From Streptomyces sp. ISL-1 (GTDB lineage Bacteria; Actinomycetota; Actinomycetes; Streptomycetales; Streptomycetaceae), in the NCBI RefSeq assembly GCF_018614585.1, contig NZ_JAGGOI010000070.1, positions 1-41,500 of the forward strand: 41,500 nt of DNA, given 5' to 3'. A program made the position numbers and the translations under genes. Positions 1 to 7,302 of the stretch are shown in pieces. Each line of letters starts with the position of its first letter. Within the stretch, counting starts at the first letter, position 1. A model generated the notes under the pieces. It saw only the letters and a program-made list of their open reading frames with translations, was not told where the DNA came from and did no database searches.

Positions 1-372
1 GCGCGCGCCGCGGCCGACGCGCACGCGGTGGCCCAGGCGGGCCCGGGCGGGGCCGACGGCGTGCGGGCCGCGGCACACACCGTCCTCGACGAGGCGGCGC
101 ACGCCGTGCCGCCCCTCGTACTCGACTATCTGGCCCTGGTCGACCCGGCCACCTTCGCCGAGGTTCCCGACGACCACACGGGCGAGGCGATCCTCGCGGT
201 CGCCGCGAGGGTGGGCGCGACGCGCCTGATCGACAACATCCTCCTGACCTTCGGGCCCCCGGCCTTCGAGCCCCCGGCGCCCGAATCGCCGATGCCCGAA
301 GCTCCGACGCCCGACGGCCCGGCGCCCGACGCCCCGACCCTCGAACCCCCGACCTTCGGAGCCGCCAAGTGA
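1..372 (+). CDS. panC: pantoate--beta-alanine ligase, C-terminal part (cut by window edge)
   Basis: The window opens inside this gene; about 123 codons are present. The visible part has the C-terminal signature of pantothenate synthetase, which condenses pantoate and beta-alanine with ATP: a stretch reading LDYLALVDPATFAEV followed by GEAILAVAARVGATRLIDN. The enzyme proper ends near nt 255. After it comes a roughly 37-residue Pro/Ala/Glu tail built from near repeats of a P-x-A-P-[ED] unit, absent from the canonical enzyme and probably disordered. The TGA stop overlaps the GTG start of nadB by 4 bases, so the two are translationally coupled. Identification rests on these motifs and on the neighbouring nadB-nadC-coaX genes. 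Confidence 0.85.
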   Translation, partial: ARAAADAHAVAQAGPGGADGVRAAAHTVLDEAAHAVPPLVLDYLALVDPATFAEVPDDHTGEAILAVAARVGATRLIDNILLTFGPPAFEPPAPESPMPEAPTPDGPAPDAPTLEPPTFGAAK

Positions 373-2078
373 CCGGAATACGGCTGACCGCCCCCGCTCC
401 CGGCTGGGCCATCGACGCCGACGTCGTCGTGGTCGGCTCCGGCGTCGCAGGCCTCACCGCCGCGCTGCGCTGCGCGGCCACCGGACTGAGCACGGTCGTG
501 GTCACCAAAGCCCGGCTGGACGACGGCTCCACTCGCTGGGCGCAGGGCGGCATCGCCGCGGCGCTCGGCGACGGCGACACCCCCGAGCAGCACCTGGACG
601 ACACCCTCGTCGCGGGCGCGGGCCTGTGCGACGAGGAGGCGGTACGCATCCTGGTCACGGAGGGCCCCGACGCGGTACGCCGGCTGATCGCCACCGGCGC
701 ACACTTCGACACCTCCGAGGCCGGCGAGATCGAGCTCACCCGGGAGGGCGGCCACCACCGCCGCCGTATCGCGCACGCGGGGGGCGACGCGACGGGCGCC
801 GAGATCTCGCGCGCCCTGGTCGAGGCGGTTCGCGACGCCGGTCTGCGCACCATCGAGAACGCGCTGGTCCTGGACCTGCTTACGGACGCCGAAGGCCGTA
901 CGGCAGGCATCACCCTCCATGTCATGGGCGAGGGCCAGCACGACGGCGTCGGCGCGGTCCACGCCCCCACGGTCGTTCTCGCCACTGGCGGCATGGGCCA
1001 GGTCTTCTCCGCCACCACCAACCCCGCCGTCTCCACGGGCGACGGCGTCGCCCTCGCGCTGCGCGCCGGAGCGGAGGTCTCCGACCTCGAATTCGTGCAG
1101 TTCCACCCGACGGTGCTCTTCCTCGGCGCGGACTCCGAGGGCCAGCAACCGCTGGTCTCCGAGGCGGTACGGGGAGAGGGCGCCCATCTCGTCGACGCCT
1201 CCGGCACCCGCTTCATGCTCGGACAGCACGAGCTGGCCGAACTCGCCCCCCGTGACATCGTCGCCAAGGGCATCATGCGCCGCATGCAGGAGCAGGGCGC
1301 CGCGCACATGTACCTCGACGCCCGCCACTTCGGCGCCCAGATGTGGGAGCAGCGCTTCCCAACGATCCTGGCCGCCTGCCGCGCGCATGGCATCGAGCCG
1401 GTCAGCGAGCCCATACCGGTCGCCCCGGCCGCCCACTACGCCTCCGGCGGCGTCCGCACGGACCTGCGTGGCCGCACGACGGTGCCCGGGCTCTACGCCT
1501 GTGGCGAGGTGGCCTGCACGGGTGTTCACGGCGCGAACCGGCTGGCCTCCAACTCCCTCCTGGAGGGCCTGGTCTTCGCGGAGCGCATCGCTGCCGACAT
1601 CGCCTCCCGCGCCCCGCTCCCGGCCCGCGCGGCCGCCGAGCCCGTCAGCCCGTCCGTACTGCCGCTCATCGCACCCGAGACGCGGGCCGACATCCAGCGG
1701 ATCATGTCCCAGGGCGCCGGCGTGCTCCGCTCGGCCGACAGCCTGGCCGGCGCGGCGTCCGCACTGGACGCGGTCCATCGCAACGCCGTGCAGGACCAGG
1801 AGGGTTCGGGCAAGACGGCCGAGCCCGGCGTCGAGGCATGGGAGACCTCGAACCTCCTGTGCGTGGCCCGTGTGCTGACCACCGCGGCCCTCGAGCGCGA
1901 GGAGACCCGCGGCTGCCACTGGCGCGAGGACCGCCCCGAGCGCGACGACGCCGACTGGCGCCGCCATCTCGTCGTACGTCTGGCTCCCGACCGGAGCCTT
2001 GTCGTCCGGCGCACCGAGAGCACCGCTTTCGACCCGACCGTCCCCGCCACCGTCCCCGACGCCCCCAGGGAGCCGTAA
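369..2078 (+). CDS. nadB: L-aspartate oxidase
   Basis: 569 aa flavoprotein that oxidises L-aspartate to iminoaspartate, the first step of de novo NAD synthesis. The N-terminus has the FAD dinucleotide fold (GSGVAGLTAALRCA, residues about 22-35). It is followed by RWAQGGIAAALGDGD, the EGGHHRRRIAHAGGDATG active-site stretch, and the late FAD/substrate segment HYASGGVRTD...GLYACGEVACTGVHGANRLASNSLLEGL, all typical of NadB rather than succinate dehydrogenase. Length is usual for the family. The GTG start at 369 overlaps the panC stop, and nadC begins 3 bp after the TAA. nadA, whose product would use iminoaspartate next, is not in the window. Confidence 0.95.
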   Translation: MTGIRLTAPAPGWAIDADVVVVGSGVAGLTAALRCAATGLSTVVVTKARLDDGSTRWAQGGIAAALGDGDTPEQHLDDTLVAGAGLCDEEAVRILVTEGPDAVRRLIATGAHFDTSEAGEIELTREGGHHRRRIAHAGGDATGAEISRALVEAVRDAGLRTIENALVLDLLTDAEGRTAGITLHVMGEGQHDGVGAVHAPTVVLATGGMGQVFSATTNPAVSTGDGVALALRAGAEVSDLEFVQFHPTVLFLGADSEGQQPLVSEAVRGEGAHLVDASGTRFMLGQHELAELAPRDIVAKGIMRRMQEQGAAHMYLDARHFGAQMWEQRFPTILAACRAHGIEPVSEPIPVAPAAHYASGGVRTDLRGRTTVPGLYACGEVACTGVHGANRLASNSLLEGLVFAERIAADIASRAPLPARAAAEPVSPSVLPLIAPETRADIQRIMSQGAGVLRSADSLAGAASALDAVHRNAVQDQEGSGKTAEPGVEAWETSNLLCVARVLTTAALEREETRGCHWREDRPERDDADWRRHLVVRLAPDRSLVVRRTESTAFDPTVPATVPDAPREP

Positions 2079-2080
2079 CA

Positions 2081-3094
2081 GTGAGCACGCCCGAAGAACG
2101 TCCGCGTCCTGTGGACGTACCGCTGATCCAGATCGGCGCCCCCGCCACCGAGGCGGGCGGCTGCGGCGACGCCTGCGGCTGTGGCGACGACGAAGCGTAC
2201 GAGTGCGGTCTGGACCCCGCGCTGGCCCGGCTGCTCGCCGACGCGGGCCTCGACCCGGTCCAGGTGGAGGACATCGCACACCTGGCGCTCGGGGAGGACC
2301 TCGACGGCGGCGTGGATGTGACGACCGTGGCGACCGTCCCCCAGGACGCCGTCGCCACCGGCGACTTCACCGCCCGCGAGGCGGGCACGGTCGCGGGCCT
2401 GCGGGTCGCCGAGGCCGTCCTGTCGATCGTCTGCACCGATGCGTTCGAGGTGGAGCGGCATGTCGAGGACGGCGACCGCGTCGAAGCGGGACAGAAGCTG
2501 CTGTCCGTCACCACCAACACCCGCGACCTGCTCACCGGCGAGCGCAGCGCGCTGAACCTCCTGTGCCGTCTGTCCGGCATCGCGACCGCGACCCGCGCCT
2601 GGGCCGACGTGCTCGAAGGCACCAAGGCCAGGGTCCGCGACACCCGCAAGACGACGCCGGGCCTGCGCGCCCTGGAGAAGTACGCGGTGCGCTGCGGCGG
2701 CGGCGTCAACCACCGTATGTCGCTGTCCGACGCAGCCCTGGTCAAGGACAACCACGTGGTGGCGGCGGGCGGCGTCGCCGAAGCCTTCAAGGCCGTACGG
2801 GAAGCCTTCCCCGACCTCGCCATCGAGGTCGAGGTGGACACCCTCCACCAGGTACGCGAAGTGCTCGACGCGGGCGCCGACCTGATCCTGCTGGACAACT
2901 TCACCCCGGCCGAGACCGAGGAGGCCGTCGCGATCGTCGCGAGCCGCGCCGCCCTGGAATCCTCCGGCCGCCTCACCCTCGAGAACGCCCGCGCCTACGC
3001 CGAGACGGGCGTCGACTACCTCGCGGTGGGCGCGCTCACGCACTCCTCCCCGATCCTCGACATCGGCCTCGACCTGCGCGAGGCAGGCGTCTGA
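2081..3094 (+). CDS. nadC: nicotinate-nucleotide pyrophosphorylase (quinolinate phosphoribosyltransferase)
   Basis: 337 aa. It converts quinolinate and PRPP to nicotinate mononucleotide. The QPRTase core is clear: GEDLDGGVDVTT, a TGERSALNLLCRLSGIATAT segment, RDTRKTTPGLRALEKYAVRCGGG with the substrate-binding Arg/Lys/Thr residues, HRMSLSDAALVKDNH, and the C-terminal VEVDT, LLDNF and GALTHS barrel strands. The GTG start at 2081 gives an extra N-terminal segment of about 45 residues with four cysteines (C28, C32, C34, C42), not part of the canonical enzyme. The gene overlaps coaX by one base (TGATG). Confidence 0.95.
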   Translation: MSTPEERPRPVDVPLIQIGAPATEAGGCGDACGCGDDEAYECGLDPALARLLADAGLDPVQVEDIAHLALGEDLDGGVDVTTVATVPQDAVATGDFTAREAGTVAGLRVAEAVLSIVCTDAFEVERHVEDGDRVEAGQKLLSVTTNTRDLLTGERSALNLLCRLSGIATATRAWADVLEGTKARVRDTRKTTPGLRALEKYAVRCGGGVNHRMSLSDAALVKDNHVVAAGGVAEAFKAVREAFPDLAIEVEVDTLHQVREVLDAGADLILLDNFTPAETEEAVAIVASRAALESSGRLTLENARAYAETGVDYLAVGALTHSSPILDIGLDLREAGV

Positions 3095-3891
3095 TGCTGC
3101 TCACGATCGACGTCGGAAACACTCACACCGTCCTCGGCCTGTTCGACGGTGAGGAGATCGTCGAGCACTGGCGAATCTCCACCGACGCCCGGCGCACCGC
3201 CGACGAACTGGCTGTCCTGCTGCAGGGCCTGATGGGCATGCACCCGCTCCTCGGCGACGAACTGGGCGACGGCATCGAGGGCATCGCCATCTGCTCCACC
3301 GTCCCCTCCGTCCTGCACGAGCTGCGCGAGGTGACCCGCCGCTACTACGGCGACGTCCCGGCGGTCCTTGTCGAGCCCGGCATCAAGACCGGCGTGCCGA
3401 TCCTGATGGACAACCCCAAGGAGGTCGGCGCGGACCGCATCATCAACGCGGTCGCCGCCGTCGACCTGTACGGCGGCCCGGCGATCGTCGTCGACTTCGG
3501 CACGGCGACGACCTTCGACGCGGTCAGCGCGCGCGGTGAGTACGCGGGCGGTGTGATCGCCCCGGGCATCGAGATCTCCGTCGAGGCGCTCGGCGTGAAG
3601 GGCGCCCAGCTCCGCAAGATCGAGCTGGCCCGGCCGCGCAGCGTGATCGGCAAGAACACCGTCGAGGCGATGCAGTCCGGCATTGTCTACGGCTTCGCGG
3701 GCCAGGTCGACGGCGTCGTACGGCGCATGAAGGTCGAGCTGGCGGACGACCCGGACGAGGTCACGGTGATCGCGACCGGCGGTCTGGCCCCGATGGTGCT
3801 GGGCGAGGCGTCGGCGATAGACGAGCACGAACCGTGGCTGACGCTGATCGGCCTGCGCCTGGTCTACGAGCGGAACGTCTCCCGGATGTGA
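3094..3891 (+). CDS. coaX: type III pantothenate kinase
   Basis: 265 aa. It phosphorylates pantothenate in the first committed step of CoA synthesis. Type III kinase features are present: the N-terminal phosphate loop IDVGNTHTVLGLF, the NPKEVGADRIINAVAA motif, DFGTATTFDAV, and GGVIAPGI with a late GGLAP strand. These belong to the ASKHA fold. The ATG start overlaps the nadC stop, so panC, nadB, nadC and coaX form one operon combining pantothenate/CoA and NAD synthesis. Length is normal for CoaX. No other kinase type is seen here. Confidence 0.95.
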   Translation: MLLTIDVGNTHTVLGLFDGEEIVEHWRISTDARRTADELAVLLQGLMGMHPLLGDELGDGIEGIAICSTVPSVLHELREVTRRYYGDVPAVLVEPGIKTGVPILMDNPKEVGADRIINAVAAVDLYGGPAIVVDFGTATTFDAVSARGEYAGGVIAPGIEISVEALGVKGAQLRKIELARPRSVIGKNTVEAMQSGIVYGFAGQVDGVVRRMKVELADDPDEVTVIATGGLAPMVLGEASAIDEHEPWLTLIGLRLVYERNVSRM

Positions 3892-4017
3892 CGTTTCCGA
3901 GGGGGCGTGGGCGTCGGTGGTCGCTGGTGGTGAGGGGCCGTGATTGCCCGTACGCCGGCGGCACCGGTGGTCGCTGCCCGGTTGGTGGCTGCCGGGGCGA
4001 ACCTTCGTGCGCTACCG

Positions 4018-4132
4018 CGCCTCCGGGTGGGGAGGGGCCGCGCAGGGTCGGCCCGGCAGGCGATCGGCGGCCTTACCGCCGACGCCGAGGAGTCGAGCCC
4101 GGAGGGGGCCCCGGAACCCGCACCGCACGGCC
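4018..4132 (+). repeat. dispersed intergenic repeat, copy 1
   Basis: This segment shares two long blocks in the same order with 27655-27800. The first block begins GGGGAGGGGCCG and continues through CAGGGTCG to GATCGGCGGCC. The second contains GAGGAGTCGAGCCCGGAGGG followed by CCCCGGAACC. In this copy the blocks are separated by a short hairpin: TCGGCGG (4064-4070), 5-nt loop, CCGCCGA (4076-4082). In copy 2 the same arms are separated by about 35 nt. The copies lie 23 kb apart, both in long gaps. From memory, similar blocks are frequent between Streptomyces genes. Function is unknown. Confidence 0.7.
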
Positions 4133-4308
4133 CGGGCACCCCCCGCCCGCACACCGCGGCCCCGGGCACCCCAACCCCAAGCCCTCCGCCCGCACCGCAC
4201 GGCCCGGGCAACCCCCAGGACCCGCACCCGCACCCCGCGTCCCCGGCGCGCCAGCGCATCCGCCGCGCCCGGGCTTGCCAATTAACCCGATTTTGTCCAT
4301 GTCGCACG

Positions 4309-4314
4309 TATCGT
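4309..4314 (+). promoter_or_regulatory. candidate -10 element (TATCGT), leaderless start
   Basis: TATCGT fits the actinobacterial TAnnnT -10 pattern and ends 6 nt before the ATG at 4321. There is no purine-rich ribosome binding site. No clear -35 is seen. This suggests transcription starts at the start codon. Confidence 0.45.
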
Positions 4315-4320
4315 CGGGCC

Positions 4321-4980
4321 ATGCCCACGCCATACGGATCCCGCGGCGGCATGGCCTTCAGCGCAGACGAGCTGCGTGTGCTCCGACGCGCCCTCGCCAT
4401 CGCCCTCCATCCCGTCCCTCTCGCCGAACAGGACGTCCAGGACGCTCTGCGCCTGGCCGATTCCGTGGACGAGGCGGTACGCGAGGCCGGCCGACTGCGT
4501 ACGTTCCTCCTCGCCGACCTCGTCCGCTACCGCGAAGCGCTCCCCGGCTCCGCCACCGGCTATCTGGAGCTCCTCCAGGACGCCCTGGCCACCGGCTACC
4601 ACCCACGCCCCGAGGACCTCGCAGCGCTGCGCACGCTGCGCTCCACCCCGGTCGGCGCCGCCGTGCTGCACCGCTGCCAGGCGCTGGCGGAGCAGTCCGT
4701 TCGCGCCCGGCTGGCCGGCCGCTCGGTGCGGGGGGTGGCGGCCACCGCCGTGGCCACCGGCGCGGCCCCCCGTACCCGGCTCCTCGCGCTCGTCGGCGGC
4801 CGCGCTGCCGACGCCCCCAGGGCGCAGCAGAAGCCCCAGCAGAATCCGCAGCAGAATCCGCAGCAGAAACCCCAGCCCAAGCCGCCCGCGCCGGGCGAGA
4901 AGCCGGTGCCGAAGCCGTCCGAGGTCTTTCCGCCGCGCCGCCGGCCCGTGCCCCCGCCCGAACAGCTGGCGGTCGGATAG
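4321..4980 (+). CDS. hypothetical protein with Gln/Pro-rich C-terminus
   Basis: 219 aa, not assigned to a named family. Residues about 15-140 look alpha-helical and soluble (FSADELRVLRRALAIAL, EQDVQDALRLADSVDEAVREAG). From about residue 165 the chain changes to a Q/P/K-rich tail coded by near-perfect repeats of a CAG-CAG-AAN-CCN unit (about 4826-4874), probably disordered. No signal peptide or membrane segment. The start is set by the ATG after the TATCGT element. It sits between coaX and a tiny membrane protein gene on the same strand, which is a common Streptomyces arrangement. Strong third-position G/C bias supports coding. Confidence 0.75.
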   Translation: MPTPYGSRGGMAFSADELRVLRRALAIALHPVPLAEQDVQDALRLADSVDEAVREAGRLRTFLLADLVRYREALPGSATGYLELLQDALATGYHPRPEDLAALRTLRSTPVGAAVLHRCQALAEQSVRARLAGRSVRGVAATAVATGAAPRTRLLALVGGRAADAPRAQQKPQQNPQQNPQQKPQPKPPAPGEKPVPKPSEVFPPRRRPVPPPEQLAVG

Positions 4981-4981
4981 C

Positions 4982-4987
4982 TACCCT
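4982..4987 (+). promoter_or_regulatory. candidate -10 element (TACCCT), leaderless start
   Basis: TACCCT ends 6 nt before the ATG at 4994 and just after the stop codon of the preceding gene. The intervening GGGGCC could alternatively act as a weak ribosome binding site, so transcription from upstream is also possible. Confidence 0.4.
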
Positions 4988-4993
4988 GGGGCC

Positions 4994-5167
4994 ATGGACT
5001 ACGTATCCGCGCTGCTGCCCCCCGTGGTGATGGCCATCTTCTTCACCGCTCTGGTCGTGACGATCGTCAAGAGCCAGGGCGGCTCGAACAAGGCCAAGGA
5101 GGACGCGATCGTGGACGCCGCCGTGGCTCGCGCGCACTCCGCCAAGCAGGCCGGACGCGACGCCTGA
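4994..5167 (+). CDS. small single-span membrane protein
   Basis: 57 aa. Residues about 5-27 (VSALLPPVVMAIFFTALVVTI) form one membrane helix. A short basic, soluble tail follows, ending in a helical stretch rich in Ala, Lys and Asp. No catalytic motif. The ATG lies 13 bp after the previous stop. A strong terminator follows at 5206, closing this transcription unit. Function unknown. Confidence 0.75.
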   Translation: MDYVSALLPPVVMAIFFTALVVTIVKSQGGSNKAKEDAIVDAAVARAHSAKQAGRDA

Positions 5168-5205
5168 CCCCGTCGCACACCAAGGCGTACACGAAGGCGC
5201 ACACC

Positions 5206-5244
5206 AAGGACGTACGGCTGATTTTCGGCCGTACGTCCTTTTTG
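5206..5244 (+). terminator. intrinsic terminator
   Basis: Perfect 13-bp stem (5206-5218 with 5228-5240, arm AAGGACGTACGGC), 9-nt loop, then TTTGTT. It ends the coaX-side transcription units before the BlaI-type gene. Confidence 0.9.
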
Positions 5245-5252
5245 TTACGTCA

Positions 5253-5291
5253 ATAACCAGCCATTCCGACGTCTCCCACTATGGTGGTTAT
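5253..5291 (+). promoter_or_regulatory. -10 element and inverted repeat before the BlaI-type gene
   Basis: ATAACCA (5253-5259) and TGGTTAT (5285-5291) are perfect inverted 7-mers. The second abuts the GTG start. TATGGT (5280-5285) is a TAnnnT -10 element with exactly 6 nt to the GTG, so the message is probably leaderless. The repeat brackets the core promoter and is the natural candidate for the repressor's own operator, though it does not match the classical TACA-type BlaI box. Confidence 0.5.
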
Positions 5292-5735
5292 GTGCCCCGT
5301 CAATTGGGAGAGCTGGAAGACGCCGTCATGACACGCGTCTGGCAATGGAACCGGCCGGTCACCGTCCGGGAAGTCCTCGAAGACCTTCAGCAGGAACGGT
5401 CCATCGCCTACACCACCGTCATGACCGTAATGGACAATCTCCATCAGAAGGGCTGGGTCCGCCGGGAAGTCGACGGCCGCGCCTATCGATATACGTCTGT
5501 CTCCACCCGGGCCGCCTACTCGGCCGCACTCATGAACGAAGCCTGGTCCAAGAGTGACAACCCGGCGGCCGCACTTGTCGCCTTCTTCGGCATGATGTCG
5601 CCCGAGCAGCGTGAAGCGCTCCTTGCCGCGGTCCGCCTCGTTCAGGGGGATGTTCAGGGCGAGGTTCAGGGCGAGGTTCAGGGTCAGGTTCAGGGTGACC
5701 AGGCCGCCGACGGCGGGACGTCCGCGGAGCGATAG
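5292..5735 (+). CDS. BlaI/MecI/CopY family transcriptional repressor
   Basis: 147 aa. The winged-helix core is typical: LGELEDAVMTRVWQWNRPVTVREVLEDL, then RSIAYTTVMTVMDNLHQKGWVRREVDGRAYRYTS (recognition helix and wing). A dimerisation tail follows (YSAALMNEA...FFGMMSPEQREALLAAV). The C-terminus carries five copies of V-Q-G-[DEQ] coded by a 12-nt tandem repeat. Unlike classic BlaI there is no adjacent sensor protease (BlaR1/MecR) or beta-lactamase; the neighbour is a GNAT gene. The GTG at 5292 was chosen because of the leaderless -10 element and the start of homology. Its target is unknown. Confidence 0.9.
   Translation: MPRQLGELEDAVMTRVWQWNRPVTVREVLEDLQQERSIAYTTVMTVMDNLHQKGWVRREVDGRAYRYTSVSTRAAYSAALMNEAWSKSDNPAAALVAFFGMMSPEQREALLAAVRLVQGDVQGEVQGEVQGQVQGDQAADGGTSAER
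5640..5699 (+). repeat. in-frame 12-nt tandem repeat, 5 copies
   Basis: Five consecutive 12-mers beginning GTTCAGGG (starts 5640, 5652, 5664, 5676, 5688) encode VQG-x four-residue units at the C-terminus of the BlaI-type repressor. Copies 2 and 3 are identical. Copy number is likely to vary between strains. Confidence 0.9.
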
Positions 5736-5744
5736 CGTCATGGC

Positions 5745-6266
5745 ATGCCTTATGCCGAAGCAAATGCCATCACCGTCAGACGGGCCAGGACCAGCGATGT
5801 GCCGTCGGTCCGCCGACTCGTCGACCCGTACGTGAGTGAAGGCATCCTGCTCGACAAAGCGACGGTCACTCTTTACGAAGCCATCCAGGAGTTCTGGGTC
5901 GCGGAACGCGACGAGGACGCGAAGGTAGTGGGCTGCGGGGCACTCCATGTGATGTGGGAAGACCTCGCTGAAGTGCGTACTCTCGCTGTCGACCCCGTCT
6001 TCAAGGGCACCGGCATCGGTCATCAGGTGCTGGACACACTGGTGCGGACCGCCCGCTGGCTGGGGGTGCGCAAGGTTTTCTGCCTCACCTTCGAAGTGGA
6101 CTTCTTCAGCAAGCACGGCTTCGTGGAGATCGGTGAGACACCGGTCGACGGAGATGTCTACAGCGAGCTGCTGCGTTCCTATGACGAGGGCGTCGCGGAG
6201 TTCCTCGGGCTCGAACGAGTGAAGCCGAACACCTTGGGCAACAGCCGGATGCTTCTGCACCTGTGA
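5745..6266 (+). CDS. GNAT N-acetyltransferase, amino-acid (glutamate) N-acetyltransferase type
   Basis: 173 aa with a single GNAT domain. The acetyl-CoA loop is VDPVFKGTGIGHQVLDTL (about residues 85-102), preceded by VGCGALHVMWEDLAEVRTLAV and followed by VFCLTFEVDFFSKHGFVEI. This matches the short actinobacterial N-acetylglutamate synthases that start arginine synthesis (the Mycobacterium ArgA type), which lack the kinase-like domain of E. coli ArgA. No arg genes are adjacent, so the substrate is inferred from family resemblance. TAGCGT at 5733-5738, overlapping the preceding stop, lies 6 nt before the ATG and suggests its own leaderless promoter. Confidence 0.85.
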   Translation: MPYAEANAITVRRARTSDVPSVRRLVDPYVSEGILLDKATVTLYEAIQEFWVAERDEDAKVVGCGALHVMWEDLAEVRTLAVDPVFKGTGIGHQVLDTLVRTARWLGVRKVFCLTFEVDFFSKHGFVEIGETPVDGDVYSELLRSYDEGVAEFLGLERVKPNTLGNSRMLLHL

Positions 6267-6320
6267 TCACCGCTTGAGAAGGATCCCTATGTCCGAATCG
6301 CGCACGTTTCCCGTGTTCTC

Positions 6321-6335
6321 GAGGTTCTGAACCTC
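6321..6335. promoter_or_regulatory. 15-bp palindrome upstream of lsr2
   Basis: GAGGTTC-T-GAACCTC is a perfect odd palindrome about 75 bp before the lsr2 start, in an unusually A/T-rich 140-bp gap. It is a possible operator for autoregulation or another factor. No regulator can be assigned. Confidence 0.4.
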
Positions 6336-6409
6336 TGCCAAGGGTTTGTGTTTTTCAGGGAAAAGCGGTTTCCTTTCCGCGTACTGCATTTTCGATGAAA
6401 GGAAATCCG

Positions 6410-6745
6410 GTGGCACAGAAGGTTCAGGTCCTTCTTGTCGATGACCTCGACGGTGGCGAGGCGGACGAGACCGTGACGTTCGCTCTGGATGGCAAGACCT
6501 ACGAGATCGACCTCACCACCGCCAATGCGGACAAGCTCCGTGGTCTGCTCGAGCCGTACGCCAAGAGCGGCCGGCGTACCGGCGGCCGTGCTGCGTCCGG
6601 CCGTGGCAAGGGCCGTGCGGTTGCCGGCGGCAACAAGGACACCGCCGAAATTCGCGCCTGGGCCAAGGCGAACGGCTTCGAGGTCAACGACCGCGGCCGC
6701 GTCCCGGCAACGGTTCGCGAGGCTTACGAGAAGGCCAACGGCTGA
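6410..6745 (+). CDS. lsr2: nucleoid-associated xenogeneic silencer Lsr2
   Basis: 111 aa, the usual Lsr2 length. The N-terminal dimerisation domain (AQKVQVLLVDDLDGGEADETVTF, then DGKTYEIDLT) is joined by a basic linker (RRTGGRAASGRGKGRA) to the C-terminal DNA-binding domain (IRAWAKANGFEVNDRGRVPATVREAYEKANG). That domain contains the RGR motif that inserts into the minor groove of A/T-rich DNA. In Streptomyces this protein silences A/T-rich and specialised-metabolite genes. The GTG at 6410 is preferred over an in-frame ATG 15 nt upstream because AAAGGA at about 6398-6403 is a good ribosome binding site for it. The 3' end overlaps the convergent gene by 22 bp. Confidence 0.95.
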   Translation: MAQKVQVLLVDDLDGGEADETVTFALDGKTYEIDLTTANADKLRGLLEPYAKSGRRTGGRAASGRGKGRAVAGGNKDTAEIRAWAKANGFEVNDRGRVPATVREAYEKANG

Positions 6746-7302
6746 GTATTCGCACGCGGCGTATTCGTACGCAGCAATCGGGCCCGGTGGCACTCAGTCG
6801 CCACCGTGTCCACAAGTCGTACGAGATCGGGGCTGATTCCGTCACCGGCTGCGGCACTGCGCCCGAAAGGGACCAGGGCCGGCAGCGTCGGCTCCACCTC
6901 GCGCCCCGGCACGGGGGGTCGCAGCCATACGGCGGCCCCCCGGGAGCCAGGGCATCCGGGCGGCGGCGGAGCGGTCATCAGGCCGCCCGCGCCGATGGCG
7001 GTCAGATCGAGAGCGATCCCGCCCCACTCCAGCCAGTCGAGCAGCCCAGGCAGCTCGTCGGCGCTGCCCGCGGCCACCAGGAGCCGCATTCTGTGCCCCA
7101 TGAGGGCCACGGGCCCGGCGGTCTTCGTACGGCTCAGCACAGCGGCGCCCGCATCGGCGGGCAGCTCCAGCACATCGAAGCGCAGCCCGGTCAGCAGCCG
7201 CACCGGCGACCCGTCGGCGGCGGCCCATCCGAGCTCGTTCTCATACCATCGCGCGATGCCGCCTTCCGACGGCGTGCGGGGGGGCGGGACGGTGAAGGCC
7301 AT
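6724..7302 (-). CDS. conserved Streptomyces hypothetical protein (SCO3374-like)
   Basis: 192 aa. No catalytic motif recognised. The segment PSEGGIARWYENELGWAAADGSPVRLLTGLRFDVLELPADAG resembles the N-terminal part of bifunctional DNA primase/polymerase-like proteins of Streptomyces. That is a weak resemblance, and the acidic active-site triad cannot be located. The gene runs convergent to lsr2, sharing 22 bp of 3' sequence, and divergent from clpC across a 431-bp gap. The position between lsr2 and clpC matches S. coelicolor gene order as I recall it. Soluble, without a signal peptide. Confidence 0.75.
   Translation of the reverse strand: MAFTVPPPRTPSEGGIARWYENELGWAAADGSPVRLLTGLRFDVLELPADAGAAVLSRTKTAGPVALMGHRMRLLVAAGSADELPGLLDWLEWGGIALDLTAIGAGGLMTAPPPPGCPGSRGAAVWLRPPVPGREVEPTLPALVPFGRSAAAGDGISPDLVRLVDTVATECHRARLLRTNTPRANTQPLAFS

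Larger units (their letters stand above)
3892..4320. other. 429-bp intergenic region with a dispersed repeat
   Basis: No convincing gene. Open frames here are proline/arginine-rich shadows with no homologous motif. The segment from about 4018 to 4132 is shared with 27655-27800 (listed separately as a repeat). The stretch 4130-4255 is a low-complexity C-rich run. The last 50 bases become A/T-rich and carry the start-proximal promoter of the next gene. Confidence 0.6.

Noticed and set aside
126..2279. 717-codon open frame antisense to nadB
   Set aside because: Shadow frame of a high-GC gene; Arg/Gly/Ala-rich, no motif, and nadB/nadC are unambiguous on the other strand.
3892..4320. Proline-rich continuation upstream of the 4321 gene
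   Set aside because: The in-frame extension passes through the dispersed repeat and C-rich run; the TATCGT element and ATG at 4321 fit better.
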